Positions 55,901-63,749 of a stretch of 64,000 nucleotides of DNA are shown here, piece after piece. A program made the translations under genes and the position numbers. Each line of letters starts with the position of its first letter. Position 1 is the stretch's first letter. Where the stretch lies: positions 55,923,550 through 55,987,549 of the forward strand of contig OV277864.1 of the NCBI GenBank assembly GCA_922989275.2, in the 5' to 3' direction. The DNA comes from Gari tellinella (lineage: Eukaryota > Mollusca > Bivalvia > Cardiida > Psammobiidae). The notes under the pieces were generated by a model. That model ran no database searches. It saw nothing but the letters and a program-made list of their open reading frames with translations, and was not told where the DNA came from.

Positions 55901-58715
55901 AATGGACAAAATACAATCTCAGTTACAGGTAGAAACTGTCAAGGGTAATGGACAAAATACAATCTCAGTTACAGGTAGAAACTGTTAATGGTAATGGACA
56001 AAATACAATCTCAGTTACAGGTAGAAACTGTTAATGGTAAGGGACAAAATACAATCTCAGTTACAGGTAGAAACTGTTAATGGTAATGGACAAAACACAA
56101 TCTAAGTTACAGGTAGAAACTGTTAATGGTAATGGACAAAATACAATCTCAGTTACAGGTAGAAACTGTTAATGGTAACGGACTAAATACAATCTAAGTT
56201 ACAGGTAGAAACTGTTAATGGTAATGGACAAAATACAATCTCAGTTACAGGTAGAAACTGTTAATGGTAATGGACAAAATACAATCTCAGTTACAGGTAG
56301 AAACTGACAATGGTAATGGACAAAATACAATCTCAGTTACAGGTAGAAACTGTCAATGGTAATGGACAAAATACAATCTAAGTTACAGGTAGAAACTGCC
56401 AATGGTAATGGACAAAATACAATCTAAGTTACAGGTAGAAACTGTCAATGGTAAGGGACAAAATACAATCTCAGTTACAGGTAGAAACTGTTAATGGTAA
56501 GGGACAAAATACAATCTCAGTTACAGGTAGAAACTGTTAATGGTAATGGACAAAATACAATCTAAGTTACAGGTAGAAACTGTCAATGGTAAGGGACAAA
56601 ATACAATCTCAGTTACAGGTAGAAACTGTTAATGGTAAGGGACAAAATACAATCTCAGTTACAGGTAGAAACTGTTAATGGTAATGGACAAAATACAATC
56701 TCAGTTACAGGTAGAAACTGTCAATGGTAATGGACAAAATACAATCTCAGTTACAGGTAGAAACTGTTAATGGTAATGGACAAAATACAATCTCAGTTAC
56801 AGGTAGAAACTGTCAATGGTAAGGGACAAAATACAATCTCAGTTACAGGTAGAAACTGTTAATGGTAATGGACAAAATACAATCTCAGTTACAGGTAGAA
56901 ACTGTCAATGGTAAGGGACAAAATACAATCTCAGTTACAGGTAGAAACCGCCAATGGTAATGGACAAAATACAATCTCAGTTACAGGTAGAAACTGTCAA
57001 TGGTAACGGACTAAATACAATCTAAGTTACAGGTAGAAACTGCCAATGGTAATGGACAAAATACAATCTCAGTTACAGGTAGAAACTGTCAATGGTAACG
57101 GACTAAATACAATCTAAGTTACAGGTAGAAACTGTTAATGGTAATGGACAAAATACAATATCAGTTACAGGTAGAAACTGTTAATGGTAATGGACAAAAT
57201 ACAATCTCAGTTACAGGTAGAAACTGTCAATGGTAACGGACTAAATACAATCTCAGTTACAGGTAGAAACTGCCAATGGTAATGGACAAAATACAATCTC
57301 AGTTACAGGTAGAAACTGGCAATGGTAATGGACAAAATACAATCTCAGTTACAGATAGAAACTGCCAATGGTAATGGACAAAATACAATCTCAGTTACAG
57401 GTAGAAACTGGCAATGGTAATGGACAAAATACAATCTCAGTTACAGATAGAAACTGGCAATGGTAATGGATAAAAACAATCTCAGTTACAGGTAGAAACT
57501 GTTAATGGTAATGGACAAAATACAATCTCAGTTACAGGTAGAAACTGCCAATGGTAATGGACAAAACACAATCTAAGTTACAGGTAGACACTGCCAATGG
57601 TAATGGACAAAATACAATCTCAGTTACAGGTAGAAACTGTCAATGGTAAGGGACAAAATACAATCTCAGCTACAGGTAGAAACTGTCAATGGTAATGGAC
57701 AAAATACAATCTCAGCTACACTGTTACCCTTCTTGGGGCCCGTCTTACGAAACGTCGTACGACAAAAACGGTCGTAAGTCAAAACTTAAAAATGCATCGA
57801 GTTTCTGATTTCTCCATCCAATCCTGTCATGTAACTTCTAACATCTAACATCTTGTTAATACGATTCCAAAGAGATGTAACAAGACAGGATTGGAAGGGG
57901 AAATAAATAATAATTGAGAATTTTAGAATCTGACTTACGACAATATTTGTCGTACGAGCTTTCATTAGACGGACCCCAGAATGCTGACTTTCACGTTTTG
58001 GAGACAACTGTGTAACAATCAATAAATGCAAACTTGACTACAGAAATCGTGTACAATAAGTGGCAACATTATAAATATCCATGTCTATAGTTTACGCAAG
58101 GAACCCTTGCGTTGAGTAAACGTGTCATTTACAAATATTCATGTGAAGAGTACACTTGTCCTATATGCAAACAAAGAAGAGACAGATCAGAAGGTTCTTA
58201 AACCCTCTGATCAGGGTCTGCAGTGTTTGTAATTGAGGCAATTTATTTGTAAATCCGGCATAGGAAAGAAAGTGTTTGTTTTAGATAGATAGAGGGAGAG
58301 AGAGAGAGAGAGCGAGAGAGATGTGCATATAGACAGACACAGTACAAGACATAAGAGAGACATATAGAGTCAGAGATGGACACGCACAGAGACGAAGGTA
58401 GATATACAGATAGACAGGCAGCTAGAACCGAGAGAGTAAAAGCGAGCGAGCGAGCGAGAAAGAGAGAGAGAGATGTGGTTACAGACAGACACAGTACAAG
58501 ACAAAGAAGTGTATTTATTTGACACATCCAATGCAATTCTTACTCGTAGACGCAGCTTGCGGCTGTTACTATCCAGTTCACGTCGAGGAGTGATGCCCCA
58601 CAAATATTTCCGTCCTTCTCTATATAGCCTGACCATTGGTATTCAGTAAACGGGTTAGTGTTCGAGCCATTCACGATTTTGGTCGAATGGGCTCCGGCAA
58701 GAGCTAGAAACAAGG
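39669..58715 (-). CDS. Gene 2: inverted paralogue of gene 1, dead serine protease homologue plus IgGFc-binding domain
   Basis: Minus-strand exons: 58715-58544, 51753-51666, 49396-49228, 46070-45937, 43416-43221 and 40903-39669. All have GT/AG borders and the same phases as gene 1; 663 codons after a 2-nt partial codon. The same catalytic losses occur: Ser for His57 (codon 58557-58555), Asn for Asp102 (49363-49361), Ala for Ser195 (43410-43408). The Lys-Ile activation-type site and Asp194 are kept. Exon 1 differs from gene 1 at 13 of 56 residues, while the last 205 or so residues are identical. The first exon with ATG is not found. No frameshift or stop is seen, so it may be functional. Like gene 1, probably secreted. 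Confidence 0.82.
41076..41340. mobile_element. F4-type inverted repeat (AACGTGGCTTAGCCACGTT centre)
   Basis: ATTTCAAAGTTAAAACGTGG and its complement at 41207-41258; outer GTTCGAC-type segments decayed. Intron 5 of gene 2. Confidence 0.7.
41345..41515. repeat. Palindrome in intron 5 of gene 2
   Basis: TTTTGCCATTTTCGACGGTA pairs with TACCGTCGTAAATGGCAAAA; AGCTTCGCAGGGGGTAAGTT pairs with AACTTACCTTGCGAAGCT. Confidence 0.83.
41516..42390. other. No feature recognised (intron 5 of gene 2)
   Basis: AT-rich; no repeat unit or coding segment identified. Confidence 0.5.
42390..42456. repeat. Decayed H1-type hairpin
   Basis: TGCAGACCTTGGTCAGACAG and GTATGATCTTGGTCTACATT; only the outer stem pairs. 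Confidence 0.55.
42917..43086. mobile_element. T3 MITE, H2 core half lost
   Basis: TTAACCAATTATCCC to AGGGGTAATGGGTT, with TTCTGCTTTACTTTCAACCT as the only arm. Confidence 0.65.
43221..43416 (-). CDS. Gene 2 exon 5: degenerate active-site loop
   Basis: Acceptor TGTATTGCAG, donor GTACGTGCC, both identical to gene 1. Encodes YDAGSPVTCLVSGVQTQVGI and KTTNTTCSPGAVDPADEG. The linker to the next domain (SPGAVDPADE) differs from gene 1 (TLFGAAGEQ), which is the main difference between the two proteins at the domain border. Confidence 0.86.
43714..44039. mobile_element. T1 MITE with shortened H2 core
   Basis: AATGAAACCCCTGCAAACC to GAGAGGTTTTACTG; hairpin interior deleted. Intron 4 of gene 2. Confidence 0.75.
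44295..44534 (+). mobile_element. S5 MITE with hairpin core
   Basis: CAACCCTAGCGAAGAGTATA to GGGGTGAATGAGTTAA; CCTGATCAGAGGGCTCCTTA and its complement, perfect. Confidence 0.82.
44787..44978. mobile_element. MITE with CAGGGCTC ends, 192 bp
   Basis: Same size and ends as 1565-1756; central hairpin ACTCATTAGAAGCGTCTCTT with complement. Intron 4 of gene 2. Confidence 0.82.
45121..45376. mobile_element. T2 MITE with H2 core
   Basis: AACTGCCATTTTTCCGG to CAACTTATGGATGCCCT; H2 hairpin 45183-45253 nearly perfect. Confidence 0.8.
45450..45730. repeat. Tandem repeat, four units of 65 bp
   Basis: Unit GATACCAAGGATCAGCCGGC and so on to GGGGAGGAGTGTGGT. Intron 4 of gene 2. Confidence 0.9.
45937..46070 (-). 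CDS. Gene 2 exon 4
   Basis: Acceptor GTTTCATACAG, donor GTAAGTAAAG. Encodes GGAINGIRQSLFVTFVDSSN, then CAGFSKYDSDQHFCYEADQG, APCN. Same length as gene 1 exon 4. Confidence 0.87.
46210..46450. other. GC-richer segment with repeated ATCGCC
   Basis: About ten ATCGCC-type words in 240 bp (GATCGCCGAGATCGCC, CATCGCATCGCC), unlike the AT-rich surroundings. No gene. Intron 3 of gene 2. Confidence 0.7.
46747..47210 (-). repeat. Tandem repeat, about nine units of 51 bp
   Basis: Unit CCACGCTGTGGTTGAGTACT and on to TTTGTTATTGAC. As 51 is a multiple of three, the gene-2 strand stays open for 139 codons as 17-residue repeats (WVNNKGPQLRNKYSTTA). It sits in intron 3 of gene 2, away from any supported splice site; gene 1 lacks it. 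Confidence 0.92.
47296..47522 (+). mobile_element. S4 MITE with H1 core
   Basis: CAACCAATTTGTGCCC to GCACAAATGGGTT; hairpin GATCATACGCCGCATTATGC with complement. Confidence 0.78.
47740..48003. mobile_element. F4 left half joined to an F3 right half
   Basis: CAGTCGAAACTCGATACTTC at the left; from about 47890 ACGATTCCAAAGAGATGTCA to GTTTTATGAAACGGG. Two truncated elements abut. Confidence 0.7.
48213..48801. mobile_element. hAT-type MITE, 589 bp, with an F3 MITE nested inside
   Basis: Ends TTGGGGTGTAAC and GTTACACCCCTA, with a perfect 8-bp target duplication ATGCTTAT (48205-48212 and 48802-48809). Interior rich in ATATTGCAATA. An F3 element occupies 48262-48504. It lies in intron 3 of gene 2. 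A relative without the insert lies at 17340-17550. Confidence 0.87.
48262..48504. mobile_element. F3 MITE, complete, nested in a hAT-type MITE
   Basis: GGGGCCCGTTTCATAAAACT and the exact complement at the right; hairpin GACATCTTTTTGGAATCGTC perfect, including a shared T variant in both arms. Confidence 0.9.
48802..49208. repeat. D MITE with one arm expanded in tandem
   Basis: Left arm present about five times as 60-bp units with GAGATCGTTCTGGAGCTTTT and GATTGGTCATATTTCAGC; right arm single (CAAAAGCTTAGGAACGATCT). Same site as 20876-20987 in gene 1. Confidence 0.85.
49228..49396 (-). CDS. Gene 2 exon 3
   Basis: Acceptor TTTGTCCACAG, donor GTAAGTAATAC. Encodes NKFDNNTFVNNIAMMELETP and CFLTGYGDTG. 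One codon longer than gene 1 (ADVSVASNVAV against ADVTSDYVAV). The catalytic Asp is replaced by Asn. Confidence 0.88.
49824..50228. mobile_element. T1 MITE, complete, with H2 core
   Basis: CAGTGAAACCCCTCTAAACC to GGTTTAGAGGGGTTTCACTG; H2 hairpin 49948-50018 essentially perfect. Intron 2 of gene 2. Confidence 0.9.
50270..50439. mobile_element. F4 MITE (CAGTCGAAACTCGATA ends)
   Basis: CAGTCGAAACTCGATACTTC and GAAGTATCGAGTTTCGACTG; centre AAAACGTTGTTTAGCCACGT. Confidence 0.87.
50865..50962. repeat. Short palindrome
   Basis: CTTTCAGAAAACGATAAAAA and TTTTTATCGTTTTCTAAAAG around CTCGGCATTCCG. Confidence 0.75.
51092..51350. mobile_element. T3 MITE (TTAA ends) with H2 core
   Basis: TTAACCAATAACCCCTTAAA to GGGGTAATTGGTTAA; H2 hairpin 51231-51300 with AATGCGCCTTAAGGCGCTTT. 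Confidence 0.85.
51423..51615. mobile_element. F4-type MITE
   Basis: CAGTAGAACTTCGATATCTC to GAAACATCGAAGTTCAACT; centre AACGTGGCATTATCCACGTT. Lies 50 bp beyond exon 2 of gene 2, in intron 2. Confidence 0.83.
51666..51753 (-). CDS. Gene 2 exon 2
   Basis: The acceptor ATTGACAG directly abuts the 6-kb minisatellite; the donor is GTAAGTC. Encodes DFFLAPDGYYNVYLGPVT, QQQQIRSCNILI. One codon shorter than in gene 1 and the most diverged exon of the pair. Confidence 0.78.
51754..57725 (-). repeat. 6-kb minisatellite (about 130 units of 46 bp) ending at the exon 2 acceptor of gene 2
   Basis: + strand units read GGTAGAAACTGTCAATGG then TAATGGACAAAATACAATC and TCAGTTACA. On the gene strand each has the acceptor-like ATTGACAG/TTTCT and a donor-like CT/GTAACTGAG. 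Higher-order similarity between groups of units (for example about 52660-52900 and 52990-53210) suggests block duplication. An F3 MITE caps the far end. Confidence 0.92.
57735..57977. mobile_element. F3 MITE at the edge of the minisatellite
   Basis: GGGGCCCGTCTTACGAAACG to CTTTCATTAGACGGACCCC; hairpin partly decayed. Confidence 0.82.
58090..58230. mobile_element. S5 MITE, decayed
   Basis: TACACTTGTCCTATATGCAA, then AGATCAGAAGGTTCTTAAAC and CTCTGATCAGGGTCTGCAGT. Confidence 0.62.
58283..58490. repeat. GA-rich microsatellite in intron 1 of gene 2
   Basis: AGAGAGAG and GCGAGCGAGCGAG runs on the + strand; the counterpart of the CT tract in gene 1. Confidence 0.88.
58544..58715 (-). CDS. Gene 2 exon 1: signal peptide end and activation site
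   Basis: Acceptor TTTTTTCCTCAG, donor GTAAGAATTG, both shared with gene 1. 172 bp, equal in length to gene 1 exon 1. Encodes LFLALAGAHSTK, then IVNGSNTNPFTEYQWSGYI and WIVTAASCVY. The Q-to-H and ADEM-to-TNPF differences flank the activation site. Confidence 0.85.
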
Positions 58716-58858
58716 CTGAGGAAAAAATGTAAGAGACAATTTAACCAAAACGTGTTCCATTAACTTGTGCTATAATATTGATATCAATTGCCAACTGCAT
58801 GCAGCCTGACCAGATGTTGATTACATTGGTTTTTCTCTCTGTTTAAAAGAATTTGTTT

Positions 58859-59130
58859 ATACAATGCTCCCTCTCTACAACGACACGCAATCGGAGACAA
58901 CGATTGTGTGTTGTTCGGAGAGAGTCGTTATAGGAAGGGAAATAGGCTTACATTTACAAACAGCTTGAATCCAGATCGGACACCGCTTTACGTGGCGTCT
59001 GATCTGGATTAAAGTTGTTTGTCACTCGTCATTATACTTCTTCTGTCAAAGTGACCACATATATGTAACTTTGAGAAAAACAGCAGACGACAATTTTTAG
59101 CAGACGTTATTGCAGCAGTGAAAGGGTTGT
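58859..59130 (-). mobile_element. S2 MITE upstream of gene 2 exon 1
   Basis: ACAATGCTCCCTCTCTACAA; H1 core CAGCTTGAATCCAGATCGGA with a few mismatches; right end lost. Confidence 0.75.
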
Positions 59131-59206
59131 CCAATTTGACCAACGTAACCCTTTCACAACCAAGATGCGTCTATCTGAACCCTTTCATGATCAATTTATT
59201 CGGATA

Positions 59207-60177
59207 TTTTTCAGCAGAGCTGAATGTTATCTAGATCTATTTAGACCAACATTTCAACCAATCATATTTGATCAGAAATTTAGAATTAAGAGCACCTGTT
59301 GAAACTGAATTGTCTGATTGGATAGTAGCCAGGGATCCAGATAAGGTGGGTTTTTTTCAAAACTTAAAATCTTTATTTGTGCATTAAACCCTATGATATC
59401 ACTACTCATTTGAATTGTCTCTTCCAGACGATCCCAATGAGTGGTAACACCATAGGGTTTGGTGCTAAAATGAGTGAGAAAATCTTAGATTTGTTCAGTT
59501 TACTCCCTCTTAGCTTAGCTTTGGCAATGCACATTACAGTTTTAACAGCTATGAAATGGTTATGTGAGTGTAAAATTAAGAGACACAGACTGAATGTTGC
59601 AGAGTTTACTACTGAGCTGATGACATCGTGCTTCTATTTCAAGATATGATATCAGATGTCATTTTATAGACAGTGGTAGCTAGGTGTTTTGTTTTATACT
59701 GGTTTACTACCAATTTATTTTAATTGTTAACTATTTGTACAAATTTACCATACATTGATAGCCCTCAAGTGAGTTAAACACAATTGTGTTGTTTCATCAT
59801 TTGTTTACAAGAGTGAGGTGTTATAGAACTTGTACAGCAGACTGCTGTTCTGTATGAACATGCACAGTTTTTTTAGTTATAGTTTGTTTCAAGAAACTCC
59901 CCATGAATGAGGTTTGATATAAAAAAAAAAAACAATAGTTTAATCTGAGGATCTACTACCAGTAGCTAGAATATGGGTTAAATTATTGTTTTGCATTTCT
60001 GTACATTAGTATAGTTTTTTAGTCAGAGGTATGCTATATCCTTGAATATGTTTGGGTTTTTTTTGCTTTTTAATCCAAGATATAACAATTCTTTCAAAAC
60101 CCCCAATTTCATACAATTTTGCAAACCCATCTACAGCATGAATTCCACCACCCATTCCGCTGAATATATGTTTTAAA
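59207..60177 (+). mobile_element. Second copy of the 0.93-kb dispersed repeat
   Basis: Direct-orientation match to 1431-2360, from TTTTCAGCAGAGC to ACCCATTCCGCTGA. The internal CAGGGCTC MITE has lost its right end here. A 90-codon frame (59377-59649) spans this repeat and is not a gene. Confidence 0.75.
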
Positions 60178-60188
60178 GATATTTCTCG

Positions 60189-60380
60189 TTAACCCTTAAC
60201 CGCTTTATTGTCGCTTGCTTCAGTATTGTTGTCTGTTGGATTTAAGGTTGTACAACCTATTATTTATCGATAAGATGGTCAAACAGTTTGGGCCCTGATC
60301 AGACGCCGCGTTATGCGTTAATCAGGACCCAAATTGTTTGCAAACGCGCTTTAAAGCGTCATTGGGAGTGAAATGGTTAA
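60189..60380. mobile_element. S1 MITE with H1 core
   Basis: TTAACCCTTAACCGC to GGGAGTGAAATGGTTAA; hairpin right stem partly deleted (CGTTATGCGTTAATCAGG). Confidence 0.78.
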
Positions 60381-60403
60381 AACAAATATCTGCGTCTATA
60401 TAT

Positions 60404-60616
60404 AAACCCTTAGCCCGCCAAATAAATTGTCGTCTGCTATATTTCTCGTCTGCTTCAAGTTTCAAAGTGCTTCAAAGTTGCTCAAAATTGCTGAAAATGT
60501 TGTCCGAGTGTCAAACAGCTTGGATCCGGATGAGACGCCGAGTTACTCGGCGTCTCATCCGGATCCAAGCTGTTTGCATATGGAGCTATAGTCGTGAGTG
60601 GCAGGCTAAGGGTTAA
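60404..60616. mobile_element. S1 MITE with H1 core and variant stem
   Basis: AAACCCTTAGCCCGCCA pairs with TGGCAGGCTAAGGGTT. Stem GGATCCGGATGAGACGCCGA pairs fully with its own partner although it differs from other copies at several places. Confidence 0.87.
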
Positions 60617-60629
60617 ATGAAGTATTGAA

Positions 60630-60940
60630 AGTAGCGTTATGCGGTGTCTGTTCAGGATCCTGACTGTTTGCAAAGAACTGTTGGACTCGGGTTAAGGCAG
60701 TGAAGAGGTCATTGGTAAGGTATTTAAAGGAATCGTTTTTACATCATGTGATTTGGGATCTTTGGCGGGCTGCAAGAAAAGCATAAAGCTTTATTTTTAG
60801 CCTGCTTTAAGCAGCGCCCTGTCATGAAACGTTTACATCTGTCCAGACATTTAGCTTGACAAACATTGATATGAATGTCAAACAGTTTGGATCCTACCGA
60901 ATATTTTGGCGTCTTATTAGGAGCCAAGCTATTTGTAAAT
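60630..60940. repeat. Two decayed H1 pieces and one H2 piece
   Basis: GCGGTGTCTGTTCAGGATCC (60637); H2 relic GGGCTGCAAGAAAAGCATAA and GCCTGCTTTAAGC (60765-60812); H1 relic 60876-60938 with an interrupted stem. Confidence 0.65.
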
Positions 60941-60941
60941 A

Positions 60942-61146
60942 CAGTAGAACCTCTCTATTATGACCACTCAAAAGAAGGCTAATTACCTGTATAAAAGACA
61001 GATGACAGCTTAAAGCAATGTTACAGTGTAACAGAAAGCTCCAATAGGAGCTTTCTGTTTCACTTTCACATTGCTTTAAGCAGTCACCTGTCTTAAACGA
61101 CTAATATTTGACACAATTTAGTGGTCGTAATAGAGAGGTTCTACTG
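60942..61146. mobile_element. T4 MITE, complete, with H2-type hairpin
   Basis: CAGTAGAACCTCTCTATTAT to TAATAGAGAGGTTCTACTG beside TA; hairpin TTAAAGCAATGTTACAGTG with the stem ACAGAAAGCTCC/GGAGCTTTCTGT. Confidence 0.88.
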
Positions 61147-61638
61147 CATCAGTATACTCAGTTTTGTTGTATGTATTTAGCCATAAAGTATACAAACATT
61201 CTCTTCATTTGATTTTATGTCTAACTGTATGAAACACAAGTGTGGCGCGTATTTAGACACGATTGTATTTGATAACGACCCACAGAGATCGAAATATTAG
61301 AGATGGGGACGTGTAATATAATTCTAATTCCCTATTTTAATATTGTTTTCTCTATTAGAAAAGAGCAATTCAATAATTTATCTTAATTTTAATTCTCTTT
61401 TGGAAAATAGTTGTTCTTACTGTTTTTATTTGACCTTTTTATTGAAACATTGTCATATAGCTACAACAGTATCACAAAAAGAATTCAGCGCAAATTTGAT
61501 TTGATATAAACCAACCACATCAACATAAAAATATTATACTTGTTATAAACATATATAAGTTGTTAACTATTAATAACCATTCTGTATGTAACATAAAGTA
61601 TTTGCAAAATTTCCGATAAATATAGGATCTGTCACGAG
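61147..61638. other. No feature recognised
   Basis: AT-rich sequence without repeats or coding signal that I can identify. Confidence 0.5.
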
Positions 61639-61778
61639 TCGATGTTTAAGACAAGCTAATCTCAAACGAGTCTAGAATTGAAATGTTTTTAAGCGAGCCT
61701 TGGCGAGCTTAATAACTTTTATATTCTAGAAGAGTTTGAAATCAACTTGTCTTAAACATCGACGAGTGACAGATTCTT
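61639..61778. repeat. Long palindrome (GTCGATGTTTAAGACAAG arms)
   Basis: CTGTCACGAGTCGATGTTTA and further pair with TAAACATCGACGAGTGACAG; centre AAGCGAGCCTTGGCGAGCTT, like the GCGAGCCTTGGCGAGC centre of 14708-14868. Confidence 0.87.
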
Positions 61779-62199
61779 TTTCTCACTTTACCAACGATTT
61801 AAGCTATTTTTAAAGCAATATATGCATTTTTTGAAACCCCGGTGACGTCAAAAGGTAGTTATAAATAGTGATGTTATAGTAACGTCATCAAAGTAATCTT
61901 ACACATGTTGGAGATAAGAATAGTCGTCATCGTTGTTCGCTATAGAAAACAGGGGTAGTTATGTGAGAATATAGCTTATACCTTTAAGAGACTGAAAAAC
62001 AGAGTTGGTCAAATTAAAGTGCGTAAGCTCTTTATAGATCGATTTTATTGACCTGGCAGGGCGGAGTTTCGATACGGACCTTTGCATTTCAACTTTTGGG
62101 GCGACAGCACACTCTTTTATTATCGGAATTTACCGTTGACGTCATCCGGGTTTTTTCAACATTACATATCAATGGACATTCTGAAGGAAGATAATGAAG

Positions 62200-62275
62200 A
62201 ATGACAAACAGCTTGAATCCAGATCAGACGCCGCGTAACGCGGCGTCTGATCTGGATTCAAGCTGTTTGCAAATG
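62200..62275. repeat. Perfect H1 hairpin
   Basis: CAAACAGCTTGAATCCAGAT to ATCTGGATTCAAGCTGTTTG with no mismatch. The S2-like shell is barely visible (TCCCTACGAACAAC at 62304). Confidence 0.88.
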
Positions 62276-62279
62276 TTAA

Positions 62280-63470
62280 CCAAGTATAAGTTTATCTAAC
62301 AATTCCCTACGAACAACTTGATTTCAACAAAAAAATAATTTTTTATCATTTATAAAACAAAAAATCGATCAATTTTAAATTAATTGAAATATTTGTTTTT
62401 TGTTTTCATTGATGTTACGCACGTTGTTGGTACTAATTTCAAAATTGCAACGACATTGAGGGAACAATAAATATGTTTTACGTATTATCATGGTTTATAC
62501 CTCAAAGCAACCGCATTGAAAATTTCCATCCAAATATTTTATTGAAATTATAATAAGACACTATGCCTTTTAGCAGTATGCAATTGAAAAATGAAAATAA
62601 CGTCAAATTGAGGGCAATCGCGTAACAGAATGTCACGGCTCATAACATAAAAATCAATACACCAATTCTCTTGTAAATGAAATCGCCCAATATTTTGTTA
62701 AAAGTTGATATATATACGTATAATGACAAAATGTTGTTTTAACGGCATCACATGCATAAATCCAAACATAGTGATGGGTAAATGCATGAACAGCCTGTAG
62801 ACACTGCGATATTGTGCAGGAAAAATAGAGGGGTGGGTTTTAGTTTTTTGTTTTAGTTATAAAGAATTATTATTTCCTATAACAAAAAAATGCATTTTTG
62901 AATATAGTCTCAAACCATTGTTTATAGAAATATAATTGTTTTTAAAATTATAGTCTATATGCCCGACATATTTACATTTTTGTAGCGTCTGTAGAAATGT
63001 CCCTTAATCTAAAATGTGACATAATTTACGTCAAATTTAAGGTTATTATTGTTTAAAGGGTAGGCTATAACAAAAACCGACGAAATGGGGAATTTTATAG
63101 CATTTTATTTTTGTTCACATAACTAATGCCAGCCTGAAGGTTAATAATCTTACATTAAAAATAGTTTTGTTTGTATACAGTCTAAAGAAATTTCCCCAAA
63201 CGTTCCCTATATTTTCGGGTTCGACGTCAAGTTTTGACGGCACGACTGATATATCAGAAATATAAGACAGCATATGGATAATTTCATTTTTATTACTTTT
63301 ATGACTATATAAGGTGAAATAAGATATTGGAAAATTATCATTGTCCATTTAAATATTTTAGTTAACTGTATTTCTAAACATACATTAACATTAAAAAAAA
63401 CATGAAAAGGCCGATAATTGGTATTCGACTGATCAATTTATCAACCACTTACTCACCCTACTGTCTGTTT
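62280..63470. other. No gene recognised
   Basis: AT-rich; the 77-codon frame at 63115-63348 (minus strand) shows no motif or supporting splice context. Confidence 0.5.
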
Positions 63471-63472
63471 AA

Positions 63473-63726
63473 GGGCTGCCATTTCTCCGGATTTTTCCTA
63501 AGTATTCGGATTTTTATCCTAGCAGATCGTAGCTTAAAACAGGCTGAAAGTAAAGCAGAATGCGCCTTAAGGCGCATTCTGCTTTACTTACAACCTGTTT
63601 AAGCAGTCATGTGTCTGCAAAACAAGAAACAGACTATGGGGTAAAGGTACGATTAGTTAATTAATTGCGTCTGAGAAATTGAAAATTTGAAATCTTAGGA
63701 TTTTTATGATCAACTTATGGCAGCCC
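63473..63726. mobile_element. T2 MITE, complete, with H2 core
   Basis: GGGCTGCCATTTCTCCGG to CAACTTATGGCAGCCC; H2 hairpin 63533-63602 nearly perfect. Confidence 0.85.
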
Positions 63727-63749
63727 AGCTGTTTGTCTTTCCCACTTTC

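Larger units (their letters stand above)
37860..58715 (-). repeat. Right arm of the inverted gene duplication
   Basis: Longer than the left arm, mainly through a 6-kb minisatellite in intron 1, a 1.38-kb element beside the stop codon and a 0.59-kb element in intron 3. The spacer between arms is about 9.4 kb. The outer limit is unknown because the missing first exons may lie further out. Confidence 0.78.

Noticed and set aside
60338..60616. 92-codon frame and similar 60-70-codon frames over MITEs (for example 18480-18984, 60482-60673)
   Set aside because: They translate H1 or H2 hairpins and shells; the same peptide pieces recur wherever a MITE lies.
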